The notes under the pieces were generated by a model that saw only the letters and a program-made list of their open reading frames with translations, was not told the origin of the DNA and did no database searches. 64,000 nucleotides of DNA. It comes from Rudanella lutea DSM 19387. GTDB lineage: Bacteria; Bacteroidota; Bacteroidia; Cytophagales; Spirosomataceae. The number at the start of each line of letters is the position of its first letter. Positions within the stretch are counted from its first letter, which is position 1. Location: contig NZ_KB913013.1 of NCBI RefSeq assembly GCF_000383955.1, positions 5,813,844-5,877,843 on the forward strand. The letters are read 5' to 3'. Shown here piece by piece: positions 33,142-41,776 of this stretch. The position numbers were made by a program, and so were the translations under genes.

Positions 33142-33840
33142 TTATGGTCGGCCTGAGTGGGTAAGCTCCTGTTCGCGTAAGTACAATTGGTACTGCTGCT
33201 TGCGCGTATCGAGGATGCTTTCCAGCCGCTGCAACTCAGCGTTGAAGGAAGGAGACTGGTAAAGCGAATCGGCATCTGACAGCAGTCGTTGCAACGGAGC
33301 GGTTCGGGCTACGGCAGTTTGAGCCGACACGTACCGGTGCTGCCAGTAGCCAGCGGCATACGTGTCACGCTGCTGACGGGTTTGCAGCGAGACAAAGACC
33401 AATCCACCAACCAGCAGACCAGCGACAGCTATCCCCCCCGTTAGGTAACGCACCAGTTTAAGCAACGCCGACCCCGGCTGCTCTACCCTGACCACCTTCG
33501 GGACCAACTTATCGAGATGCTGCTCAAGGGCAGGGGTAAGGGTTGCCGGAACCTGGGGTAGCCACTCAGTAAGGTGGCGTGTCAATTGCTCCTGCTGCGT
33601 CTGACCCATTTTTTCAATAGCTTCCAGCAGACCGGCAATCAAGTGGGGAGGCAGGTCATCGGTTTGCGAAACCGGGAGTGAGGGTACTTCCTTCGAGGGT
33701 TTGGCCTGTTCTGTCTCGGCGGATGGCTTGGGGCCACGACTCCAATACGGATTCGATGAATAAAACTTATTGGTCGGAGCAGCCCTGGGCCGGTCGGGGC
33801 AAAGTGTATCCATATCAGGGTGAGTAGGGGAGGAGGTCAT
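33142..33840 (-). CDS. hypothetical membrane protein of the leading region
   Basis: 232 residues. The N-terminal 130 residues are hydrophilic and Pro/Ser/Gln-rich with a helical stretch (QTQQEQLTRHLTEWLP). One transmembrane helix lies near residues 135-155 (GGIAVAGLLVGGLVFVSL), and the C-terminal 75 residues look like coiled coil. I do not recognise a family. It sits between the primase gene and the RecE-like block on the same strand. This shape, a bitopic protein with a cytoplasmic tail, is seen in relaxosome or primase anchors, but that is a guess. Confidence 0.6.
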   Translation of the reverse strand: MTSSPTHPDMDTLCPDRPRAAPTNKFYSSNPYWSRGPKPSAETEQAKPSKEVPSLPVSQTDDLPPHLIAGLLEAIEKMGQTQQEQLTRHLTEWLPQVPATLTPALEQHLDKLVPKVVRVEQPGSALLKLVRYLTGGIAVAGLLVGGLVFVSLQTRQQRDTYAAGYWQHRYVSAQTAVARTAPLQRLLSDADSLYQSPSFNAELQRLESILDTRKQQYQLYLREQELTHSGRP

Positions 33841-33899
33841 CGGTTAAAGAATTTGGTTCGGGCAAGACCGGAGCGGCCTTGCCCAAATCGGAGACATTA

Positions 33900-36656
33900 T
33901 CACAGTTTTGCTTTGTACGTGCGGGCTGATTCCGAAGCAGATTGAACCGTTTCGCGTTGAGCGGTCTGTTCCGCCTTTATCTCCGTGTGAGGTTTGATGA
34001 GGGGCGGAGCTCCCATCTTCAGCGGACTCGAATCGGGCAGAGCCTCGCCCTGGCGGTTTTGCAGGATGTCGTTGAAGTCTTTCTGCTGCCGGGTGGGTCG
34101 CACAACGTGATAGAGCGACTGCCCCTGTCGGTTGTTGATTTCGTCGGTAAGCAGCGTGAGTGCCTTCACCAGCAGTCGACCGTCGTTGGGGAAGTGAATC
34201 CGGGTGCGGGTTACAGCCTGACCCTGATCAGGATCGACCAAGGTTTCGCGCTGAAACTCCTGCACTCGCTTTTCCTTGTCGTTCGGGTCATTGTTGTAGT
34301 TGAACTGCTTGGTAAAGCGATTCATCTCGTCCATGAAACGATGGAGGAACGCTTCGTTTCTGCCGCCCGCGATGTCGGCACCAGCCCCACCGGGCGACAG
34401 GGGTTGCCGTAGCTCCAGTTCCAACTTGTTCACGCCCGAATACAAATCCTTTTCCAACTTGGCATCCTTATGGTGTTGAATGCGCTGCTCCATTTCGTCG
34501 GGCGAAATCATGGCTCGTTCCCGCGCCACCCGAAACTCGTTACCCACCTTCATCTGCATATATTCCGACTGAGCCAGTTTTCCGGCCTCTTCCGGCATCG
34601 GAATGCCGTAAGCCCTGGCATACGTGAACGCCGGAATTACCGACTGCACCATCTCGACCGAAACCTTGACGTAGTCGTCAGGCATGATCTCTTTAAAGCG
34701 GGCCTGGTGGTTGATGGCCAGTTTATGCCCTTCTGACAGGTTGCCGTCGGGTACGTCGAACCGCTTCAGCACGTCGCTGAATGTTTTTATCTCAGGGTCG
34801 AAGGCAAACTTTGGCCCGAGCACGTTAGCCAGTGGGTTAGGAGGGAGGTTCGGCCCCGAATAGGCAATGTCCGGTTTGACGCGCAGGGCCGGGTCGGCAG
34901 CGGGGTGTTGCAGAGCGAGGTAGTTGATGGCGAACCGAAGACCGGCGTTGTCGCCATCCTGCGCGATCACAAACTGCGCCTGCGGGTTGCGGTCGAGCAC
35001 TTTCTGGATAAAGCCCATCTGTCGGCTACCAGGTTGCCCGCCCGTCGCCATGTAGAACCGACGTTCGCCCTCGGCTTCAGGGTTGAGTTGCTTGAACGAC
35101 ATCGCATCAATGGCAGACTCAGCGACAAGGATGCGCTGGGCGGGCACCTCCTTGAAGGCCGGGCGGGCGGTTTCGAGCGGTAACTGCACCTGCTGCGGCT
35201 TTCCCTCCTGCACAAAATTGAACGAAACCGTTTCGGGGCTGAGCCGAACGACCGTACCGACAGTACCGGCAGGAAGGTCAGGTTTATCATGCATGGCCAA
35301 TGGGGCTTTCAATTCGTAGAACCGGTTAGAGTGCCACATGGCTTCCCCGCGCTCCCCGGAAGGGAACGACTTGAAGCGTTCGTTACGAATGTCCATCGAC
35401 ACCAGGTGACCATCCTGGGCGTACATCGGGAAGGAGGTATTACGATGCGTGGTGCCCTTCTCCGTCGTGTAAGCAATGTTGTGAATGCGGCCGTTGAACT
35501 CCGGCGAAAAGAGTACGTCTTTATGAAGCGAGCGTCCTTCCAGATAGCGGGTGTCGGTCAGGGGCGCGATGGCGTACCGATTGTGCAGGTCTTTTTCCCG
35601 AAGCTTCGTGTCGATCAGGCTTTCCTTTACCTGCTTCAGGGGAGACGTAACGCTCTTTTCGAGTACGTAGTCGGCGGAGGACATGATACGGTCGACAGCC
35701 TTAAAAACGTTCCGGTAAATGCCGTTTTCGACTCGTTCCAGAAACTTGATCACGTCGCCCCGCCAGCCCCGCTGATCGTTCATGTCGACAAACATCTTTT
35801 GCCCGTACTTGTCGCCGGTATAAACGGCCAGCCGTTCCTTCGACCCTTTCTCGCCCCGCTCATAAATGAGCCACTCGTCGCTCGGTTTCGACTTCTTGGC
35901 ATCGAGCACGAAGCCGTAATCTTGCAGCACCACTTCCAGATCCAGCTCGCGCTTGATGGCATCGAAATCCCGCACCAACTTTTCACCACGGGGCTTTGGT
36001 GTCGGCTGCGGCTCCTTCTGGGCATTTTGGGCTGGCGTAATCGTCGCTTCCCGATTCGTGGGGGAAGCTTTGGCCGATTCCTGGGCCGTTTGTGTCGCCG
36101 ACGAGGGCCGGACCGGGGTCAGGTCGATACGGTAATCGTCGGCATACTTCTCCAGCGTCTGAATGTTCCACGCTTTGTGGTAGGCCGTGGATTCGCGCAC
36201 GTTCTGGTATAGGTCGGGGACGGCCAATTGGCGATACGCCACCGAACCGTCCAGCTTGCCCCGGTTGGTGATCAGCGCGGCCCGGTTCGTCTGCGCCCGC
36301 GAAAACAGTTCGCCAAACTGATCCGGCGTAAAGCCGTTGATGGCAGGGTAAAGCCCTACCTTCTGCGGACCGTCGCCGAGCGTGAGCATCTTTCGCGGTT
36401 GAGGGTTTTCTGTCAACTCGGGCTTGGTACGGGTAAGTACGCGCGGACCATAGACCTCCTGAATGGCTTTGTCGAGTCGCTCGAAGTTGGCTTTTGTCGG
36501 CTCGACCCAGAGCTGCACGTTGCCAATGGCACGGGCCGGGTCGATGGCGTTCATGGCGTAATCGCCAAATGCTACGTAACGTACCCCGGCTTTATTTAAC
36601 TGGCGTAGAATAGCCAACTGCTCGCGGGTGGCACGGTTCTGTGCTTTTTGCTTCAT
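33900..36656 (-). CDS. traP: TraP-like DNA primase with Toprim domain
   Basis: 918 residues. The order is: an N-terminal segment resembling a nucleotidyltransferase fold (VRYVAFGDYAMNAIDPARAI, residues about 21-40), a Pro-rich linker, a primase-like N-domain without the CHC2 zinc ligands (LEVVLQDYGFVLDAKKSK), a DUF3991-like part (RYLEGRSLHKDVLFSPEF) and a Toprim domain (ILVAESAIDAMSF with the catalytic Glu, then AQDGDNAGLRFAINYL with the Asp pair). The C-terminal 250 residues are charged and unidentified. Such primases prime the complementary strand in the recipient. The N-terminal addition is unusual. Confidence 0.82.
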   Translation of the reverse strand: MKQKAQNRATREQLAILRQLNKAGVRYVAFGDYAMNAIDPARAIGNVQLWVEPTKANFERLDKAIQEVYGPRVLTRTKPELTENPQPRKMLTLGDGPQKVGLYPAINGFTPDQFGELFSRAQTNRAALITNRGKLDGSVAYRQLAVPDLYQNVRESTAYHKAWNIQTLEKYADDYRIDLTPVRPSSATQTAQESAKASPTNREATITPAQNAQKEPQPTPKPRGEKLVRDFDAIKRELDLEVVLQDYGFVLDAKKSKPSDEWLIYERGEKGSKERLAVYTGDKYGQKMFVDMNDQRGWRGDVIKFLERVENGIYRNVFKAVDRIMSSADYVLEKSVTSPLKQVKESLIDTKLREKDLHNRYAIAPLTDTRYLEGRSLHKDVLFSPEFNGRIHNIAYTTEKGTTHRNTSFPMYAQDGHLVSMDIRNERFKSFPSGERGEAMWHSNRFYELKAPLAMHDKPDLPAGTVGTVVRLSPETVSFNFVQEGKPQQVQLPLETARPAFKEVPAQRILVAESAIDAMSFKQLNPEAEGERRFYMATGGQPGSRQMGFIQKVLDRNPQAQFVIAQDGDNAGLRFAINYLALQHPAADPALRVKPDIAYSGPNLPPNPLANVLGPKFAFDPEIKTFSDVLKRFDVPDGNLSEGHKLAINHQARFKEIMPDDYVKVSVEMVQSVIPAFTYARAYGIPMPEEAGKLAQSEYMQMKVGNEFRVARERAMISPDEMEQRIQHHKDAKLEKDLYSGVNKLELELRQPLSPGGAGADIAGGRNEAFLHRFMDEMNRFTKQFNYNNDPNDKEKRVQEFQRETLVDPDQGQAVTRTRIHFPNDGRLLVKALTLLTDEINNRQGQSLYHVVRPTRQQKDFNDILQNRQGEALPDSSPLKMGAPPLIKPHTEIKAEQTAQRETVQSASESARTYKAKL

Positions 36657-36668
36657 AACGGAAAGGGG

Positions 36669-36962
36669 TTACGGGGTTGTCAGTTCAAAACCACCCAGGT
36701 CAGGTTCGTTGGCCCGGTGCAGATCGGTAGCCAGTTCGGAGAGGTCATATTGAAGCTCCATAAAGGCCAGATACAGCCGTTCGCGCTCCTCGTCGGTGAG
36801 ATGCTGCCAAAGCTCCGGGTCGTTGACCGACGCATTCAGAACGGTGATTGGCAGGTCGCCCGGCTCTTCGCCATCACCGATAAACAGCGGTTGAATCGCC
36901 TGATGAATGCGCTCGCGCCCCCATCGTACTTCCAGTTGTTCCAGATACTGCATGGGCATCAA
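36669..36962 (-). CDS. small acidic hypothetical protein
   Basis: 97 residues, strongly acidic and helical (DPELWQHLTDEERERLYLAF). It ends 12 bp before the primase start and its own start overlaps the preceding gene by four bases, so it belongs to a three-gene unit with the primase. No family recognised. Confidence 0.6.
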   Translation of the reverse strand: MMPMQYLEQLEVRWGRERIHQAIQPLFIGDGEEPGDLPITVLNASVNDPELWQHLTDEERERLYLAFMELQYDLSELATDLHRANEPDLGGFELTTP

Positions 36963-37297
36963 AGGCTGGTTTTAACGGTGGGCGTGAGCGAGTCGGGGGC
37001 AAGGGGTTGTCCCGGCACCGGCTGCAACCGGGTATCTCTGGTGGGTGGGGGGAGCAGCGTCAACGATAGGGTAGGGGAGACCTCACCGGGCTGTTGCCGA
37101 TTCTCGATTAGTACCGGACTAAGCGCGTGGACAACCTGTTCGTGGATGTCCGTCAGCACCGGTTGCCATACCACCGGTCTTCCCGCCTTGTCTGCTGCCT
37201 GGGCTAAGCAGGCATCGAACGACGGGGCGAAAAGCTGAACCAGCCGACTGGCCTGCTCGTGTGATAGCGGGCAAACAGCTTCATTACTTTTTTTCAT
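36959..37297 (-). CDS. hypothetical protein heading the primase operon
   Basis: 112 residues. The N-terminal half is helical with two cysteines (AVCPLSHEQ and FDACLAQAADKAG); the C-terminal half is Pro/Leu/Thr-rich and probably disordered. The stop overlaps the start of the next gene. It is transcribed divergently from the M23 peptidase gene across an AT-rich region of 76 bp. No family recognised. Confidence 0.58.
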   Translation of the reverse strand: MKKSNEAVCPLSHEQASRLVQLFAPSFDACLAQAADKAGRPVVWQPVLTDIHEQVVHALSPVLIENRQQPGEVSPTLSLTLLPPPTRDTRLQPVPGQPLAPDSLTPTVKTSL

Positions 37298-37327
37298 TGC
37301 TTTAGTTTAATTTTTTATCGAATTTAC

Positions 37328-37369
37328 TTTAATTAATTAAATATTTTGGCGTTTTGCGGTTTAATTTTG
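37328..37369 (+). promoter_or_regulatory. promoter of the peptidase/coupling-protein genes
   Basis: TTTAATTAATTAAATATTT (37328-37346) differs by one base from the element before the tra operon at 4687. A perfect -7 box TAATTTTG (37362-37369) follows, only four bases before the ATG at 37374, so the transcript may have almost no leader. Confidence 0.55.
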
Positions 37370-37373
37370 CCCG

Positions 37374-38075
37374 ATGGCAAAGAGAAGAATACGTTATGGA
37401 CTGCATAGAAACGGCCTAATTGGGGCTGTTATTAGCTTGACGCTGAGTGGGTCGAATTACCCAACGGCAATAAATCAGAGTAGAGAAATAGACCTGTTTG
37501 CGGCCCATACAATATCGGAATCGACTCACCCGCATTGGCTGGATCAGTGGGTGGGGGAGGCCACGTCGGAGCAGGTGGTGACTGCCTTTTCTAAACTGTT
37601 CTTTGCTTCACCGGAAAGAGCGCAGCGGATTCCATGCCTGCCTCCACTGGGTGATTGGTCGGGCAATCGGGTTTCGTCGGGTTTTGGGCTACGGGAGCAT
37701 CCTACTCTGCATACCCTGCGCCACCACGATGGTATCGACATTGCCGGGCCACATCAATACGTTCGCTCGGCGGCTTCGGGCTTGGTGGCTACGGTCGGCT
37801 ATAGTAGCACGCTGGGGCGTTACGTAAAAATTGACCACGGCAACTCCTACCAAACCGTGTATGGTCACCTGGCTTTGACCTCGGTGCGGGCTGGTCAGTG
37901 GGTAGTGATCGGCGAAACGCTCGGCATAACGGGTAGTACGGGCCGGGCCACCGGGGTGCATCTTCATTACTGCGTCCTGAAGCATCATCGGGCGGTAAAT
38001 CCTGCCGATTACCTCACGCTGGCCATCCGCTTTGTGGCCCATTACCAACAGCAACAACGTACCCAAACACGCTAA
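37374..38075 (+). CDS. M23-family peptidase (LytM domain)
   Basis: 233 residues. An N-terminal hydrophobic segment (about 13-28) serves as anchor or signal. The M23 zinc site is complete: SSGFGLREHP near 101-110, H118-x3-D122 (HHDGIDIAG) and VHLHYCVL near the C-terminus. M23 enzymes cut peptidoglycan cross-links; next to a coupling protein it probably opens the wall for channel assembly, in place of the VirB1-type transglycosylase. The gene precedes the coupling-protein gene by six bases. Confidence 0.88.
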   Translation: MAKRRIRYGLHRNGLIGAVISLTLSGSNYPTAINQSREIDLFAAHTISESTHPHWLDQWVGEATSEQVVTAFSKLFFASPERAQRIPCLPPLGDWSGNRVSSGFGLREHPTLHTLRHHDGIDIAGPHQYVRSAASGLVATVGYSSTLGRYVKIDHGNSYQTVYGHLALTSVRAGQWVVIGETLGITGSTGRATGVHLHYCVLKHHRAVNPADYLTLAIRFVAHYQQQQRTQTR

Positions 38076-38081
38076 TTTATC

Positions 38082-40259
38082 ATGCCCGAAATGACCAACA
38101 AGGAACGGGAGGGACACACCCAAACCGTCGAACTCTTCATCATTGCAGCTATCGGACTACTGATTTTGCACTGCTTATGGTATTGCTATGAAGTTGTCTA
38201 TTCAAATAGCTGGCTACAGGAATATTTTTATAGCGGTCTATCTATATTAAACGAACGGTTGGAATTGTTCAAAAATCCGCTGATTACTAAAGCACTGGTG
38301 CTGCTACTACTGTTTCTGTACGCCATCGGCTCGAAAGGGAAAATCGACCCCTCGATTGGTCGGCACCAGGTATTGCGCTATGCTTCGGTCGGGTTGTTGC
38401 TGTTCCTGGGTTCTGTGCCGTTGCTTTACGCCAAAGCCCTTGTCGCTCCACTGGCTGTGGACGTGCTGTACATCGGCCTGACGCTGGCCGGCACCATGCA
38501 GTTGATAAAAGGCGGGCAGTATCTCTCGCGGATTCTGTTTACCCGCAGTCCGAACGACATCTTCAACGACACCAACGAGGAGTTTCCGCAGAATGAAACG
38601 CTGGTGCAGAATGAATTTTCCATTCACTTCCAGACCCTATATGCCTACAAAGGAGCATGGCGACGGGGATTGGTCAACATCGTCAATCCGTTCCGCTCGG
38701 TGATTGTGCTGGGCCTTCAGGGGTCGGGGAAGACATTTGCAATCTTGATTCAGGCACTTTGGCAGAGTATGTACAAGGGGTACGTGACCTACGTGTATGA
38801 CTTCAAGTTTCCAGACCTGACGCTGGAAGCTTACAACGCCTACCGCAAGACTATTGCTGAAAACACCTACGCCTGGACACCTGCCGACCAATTAGCTGAC
38901 CGCAAACACCGGAACGATCCGCTCATTCCAAAGTTCTACGTACTGAACTTCGATGACATCGAGTATTCGCACCGCTGTAACCCCATCGACGCCGACGGCA
39001 TGACCGACGTGATGGATGCCTACGAAGCGGCTCAGACGGTCATGCTCAACCTGAACCGGACGTGGGCGCAGAAGCAGGGTGAATTTTTCCCAGAATCGGC
39101 CATCAACTTCCTGACGTCGGTGCTCTGGTATCTGCGGACTGTCAGCCTGAAGTATCGGGGTCTTTGTGCCGTGGAGGAAGCCAAACCCGCCAACCAGCAA
39201 AACCCGCAAAGGCTGGCCACCTACGCCCGGCTATCTAAATGCTGCACCTTCCCCCACACGCTGGAGTTCATTAACCGGCGGTACGACGAGACGTTCGCGC
39301 TCATGGAGCGTTACCCCGAAGTCGAGATTTACGTCAGACCGTTCATCGATGCCCGCGACGGGGGCGCGATGGAGCAGTTGGAAGGACAGATTTCGTCAGT
39401 GCGGATTCCGATGGCCCGCCTTTCATCGCCGACGCTGTATTGGGTAATGACCGGCTCCGACTTCACGCTCGACATTAACAACCCCAACGACCCCAAGATT
39501 TTGTGTACGGGCAATAACCCCGAACGTACTGCCATATACGGCACAGCGTTTTCGCTTTACACCGCCCGGCTCATGAAGCTGGTCAACCGGAAAGGGCGAC
39601 TGAAATCGGCCCTGTTTTGGGACGAACTACCCACGATGTTTCTGAAAGGGTTGGACTTGCTCATCGCCACGGCCCGCTCCAACAAGGTGGCCACCTGGCT
39701 GGGCATCCAGGATTTTGAGCAGTTGACCCGCGATTATGGAGAGAAAGAAGCCAAAGTCATCATGAACCTGGGGGCAAATGTGTTTGCTGGTACGGTCGTG
39801 TACGAAACGGCCGAGAAACTTTCGCGCCGGTTTGGCAAAACCAATCAAACCAAAGAGTCGATTACGTACTCGAAAAACGATACGACCATCAACGTATCGC
39901 AGCAACTCACAGAGATGATCCCGGCGGCCAAGATTTCGCGCCTAAAGCAGGGCGAGTTTGTGGGGCAGTTCGTCGACAACTTCGGCGAAGAGTTCGACCT
40001 GAAAACGTTTAAAGCATTCATAGGTGTGGAAGAGCAGCAAATGAAAAAAGCTCATCAGCTACCGCCCATGCTGGACCTTGACAGCATCATACGGGACGTG
40101 TACGGCGTTGAACCAGCCGACACGACGCCGGCCATGCGTCAGGTGTTCAAGACCCAGTTGCTTCAGGACAACTACCGCCGGGTGAAAGAAGACATTCAGC
40201 TATTGGTCGATTGCGAGGTAGCAGAGTTCGGGATTGTCTTCAAAGAGCGAAAAGGATAG
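38082..40259 (+). CDS. type IV coupling protein 1 (VirD4/TraG-like)
   Basis: 725 residues. Three or four N-terminal membrane segments (about residues 12-135) precede the ATPase. Walker A is GLQGSGKT (211-218), Walker B lies in KSALFWDELPTMFLKG, and the C-terminal domain contains the NLGANVFAGTVVYETAEKLS region typical of VirD4 proteins. It brings relaxase-bound DNA to the channel. A second coupling protein is encoded at 55.2 kb; the two share layout but differ in size and detail, so they likely serve the two separate mobilization modules. Confidence 0.88.
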   Translation: MPEMTNKEREGHTQTVELFIIAAIGLLILHCLWYCYEVVYSNSWLQEYFYSGLSILNERLELFKNPLITKALVLLLLFLYAIGSKGKIDPSIGRHQVLRYASVGLLLFLGSVPLLYAKALVAPLAVDVLYIGLTLAGTMQLIKGGQYLSRILFTRSPNDIFNDTNEEFPQNETLVQNEFSIHFQTLYAYKGAWRRGLVNIVNPFRSVIVLGLQGSGKTFAILIQALWQSMYKGYVTYVYDFKFPDLTLEAYNAYRKTIAENTYAWTPADQLADRKHRNDPLIPKFYVLNFDDIEYSHRCNPIDADGMTDVMDAYEAAQTVMLNLNRTWAQKQGEFFPESAINFLTSVLWYLRTVSLKYRGLCAVEEAKPANQQNPQRLATYARLSKCCTFPHTLEFINRRYDETFALMERYPEVEIYVRPFIDARDGGAMEQLEGQISSVRIPMARLSSPTLYWVMTGSDFTLDINNPNDPKILCTGNNPERTAIYGTAFSLYTARLMKLVNRKGRLKSALFWDELPTMFLKGLDLLIATARSNKVATWLGIQDFEQLTRDYGEKEAKVIMNLGANVFAGTVVYETAEKLSRRFGKTNQTKESITYSKNDTTINVSQQLTEMIPAAKISRLKQGEFVGQFVDNFGEEFDLKTFKAFIGVEEQQMKKAHQLPPMLDLDSIIRDVYGVEPADTTPAMRQVFKTQLLQDNYRRVKEDIQLLVDCEVAEFGIVFKERKG

Positions 40260-40309
40260 GAGGTTACAATCAATTGTTGATCGATAATTTAATGTTGAAT
40301 GTAGTTACG

Positions 40310-40918
40310 CTAAGTCCTTTTTTCCAGACCGCTGACAAATAGTAGTTGTAGTAACGAATGCACTGAAACTACATCGGAGGTTTCGGGCTGTGCTGTTAGG
40401 TCGTTTGCAATTCCATGCAGCGCACTGACCATCATATTGGCCATCAGCTCAATCTGCATATCAGTCAAAGGCTCGAATTCGCCGTTGGCTACGCCGAAGC
40501 GGATAATGCCAGTTAAGTGGGCAATTTCTGGTGGGTCAGTGTGCAGGCGCATCTTGGCCAGCAGTTCAGGATAGCCCTCCCGCGTCATGGTCAAAAATTC
40601 GGTAGCCTTAGCGTGACGGAAATCAAACTTTATACGAAAATATGCCCGTAGCTGGTCGGCGGCTGTCGGGTGATTGGGCAAATCGCTGATCAGTTCGTGC
40701 AGGTATAGCTTGATTTCTCCCTCGGCGATGGTGGAAAAGATTTCCTCTTTGTCCTTGAAATACAAGTATAGTGTGCTGCGACTCTTGCCCACCGCCCGGG
40801 CGATATCGTCCATCACCAGTTTGTTATATCCAAACAGCTTGAACAGTTTGGTCGCCTGCTCCAAAATGACCGTGCGCAGGTTGGGTTCTTTCACATCAGG
40901 TTTAGCCATTATATGCAA
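40310..40918 (-). CDS. TetR-family transcriptional regulator
   Basis: 202 residues (199 if the ATG at 40909 is used). The N-terminal helix-turn-helix is typical: LFKLFGYNKLVMDDIARAVG followed by KSRSTLYLYFKDKEEIF. The ligand domain is unspecific. It is divergent from the endonuclease III-like gene; the 122-bp intergenic region holds a 20-bp perfect inverted repeat that should be its operator, so it probably represses itself and the repair genes. Confidence 0.9.
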   Translation of the reverse strand: MHIMAKPDVKEPNLRTVILEQATKLFKLFGYNKLVMDDIARAVGKSRSTLYLYFKDKEEIFSTIAEGEIKLYLHELISDLPNHPTAADQLRAYFRIKFDFRHAKATEFLTMTREGYPELLAKMRLHTDPPEIAHLTGIIRFGVANGEFEPLTDMQIELMANMMVSALHGIANDLTAQPETSDVVSVHSLLQLLFVSGLEKRT

Positions 40919-40967
40919 TGATTAGTCGAAGATACTGCCGGTTCGACGGTTCATGATAGACAAAACA

Positions 40968-41020
40968 AAATATATAACACACTGACAAAACAAATAAAAG
41001 TGTCAGTGTGTTATATATTT
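40968..41020. promoter_or_regulatory. 20-bp perfect inverted repeat, TetR operator
   Basis: The arm AAATATATAACACACTGACA (40968-40987) and its exact complement (41001-41020) are separated by 13 bases. The CACTGACA...TGTCAGTG core has the form of TetR-family operators. It lies between the divergent regulator and repair genes. Confidence 0.75.
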
Positions 41021-41040
41021 AGATAAAAATCAATAGTTAT

Positions 41041-41718
41041 ATGAAATCCGATCAACTTACAGAAGCTTACCAAATTCTGAGCCATACTTACACAACCTTC
41101 GATCAAACCGACGATGAGTGGATGACTAATGGACTCTCAGACACACCTTTCCGGAGTTTAGTATCGGTGGCATTATCGACTATGACGACCTCGAAACGGA
41201 CTATTAAAGCGGCTTTAGCACTTTATGAGACGGTACATACGTTCGAGCAGCTACGCGATATGGATGAGCAGGAACTGGTTCACCGCATCCAGTCGGTGGC
41301 TCACTACAACCGGAAAGCGAAAAATCTGAAAACGATGGCTGCTCAAATCATCGACCAGTACCACGGACAGATTCCTCAAACGAAGGAGGAGTTGCTGACC
41401 TTGAGCGGCATTGGTCGTAAGTGCGCTGACATCATGCTGAATTTTGTGTTTGAGCAGCCAGCCATCGCCGTCGATACGCACGTATTTCGGGTTGTCAATC
41501 GGCTGGGCATGGTAAAGGCCACCACTGCCAACGCCACAGCCGATCAACTCAACCAGATTACGCCCGCTGAGTTCAAACGCCACGCCCACGAATGGCTGAT
41601 TCAACACGGCATGAAAGTATGCGTAGCCCGCAAGCCCCACTGCGAGGAATGCCCACTAACCCATCTGTGCGAATACTACCAAGAACATGTTTTGAAAGGA
41701 CTGACACAGGCGGCCTGA
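41041..41718 (+). CDS. nth: endonuclease III-like DNA glycosylase
   Basis: 225 residues, normal size. It has the HhH-GPD motif LSGIGRKCAD with the catalytic lysine K127, the catalytic aspartate D145 (AVDTHVFR) and a C-terminal 4Fe-4S cluster, C-x6-C-x2-C-x5-C (CVARKPHCEECPLTHLC). It removes oxidised bases and cuts the abasic site. The segment usually reading LLSAQATD is here ALSTMTTS, so the base-flipping Gln is replaced, a sign of a divergent subfamily with possibly different substrate choice. It is probably co-transcribed with the photolyase remnant downstream, under the TetR operator. Confidence 0.85.
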   Translation: MKSDQLTEAYQILSHTYTTFDQTDDEWMTNGLSDTPFRSLVSVALSTMTTSKRTIKAALALYETVHTFEQLRDMDEQELVHRIQSVAHYNRKAKNLKTMAAQIIDQYHGQIPQTKEELLTLSGIGRKCADIMLNFVFEQPAIAVDTHVFRVVNRLGMVKATTANATADQLNQITPAEFKRHAHEWLIQHGMKVCVARKPHCEECPLTHLCEYYQEHVLKGLTQAA

Positions 41719-41776
41719 GGTGCATTGCCGTTCTTCCGCTCAACCTGCTTTCTGTTCTCAGCAGCCCGTATCAGTC

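Noticed and set aside
35289-36212. 307-codon open frame on the plus strand inside the primase gene
   Set aside because: It is a shadow of the minus-strand primase, whose domains run continuously through this interval.
38190-38215. Member of the backbone palindrome family inside the coupling-protein gene (TATTCAAATAGCTGGCTA)
   Set aside because: It is a partial match within coding sequence with no second arm; probably chance in a membrane-segment-coding stretch.
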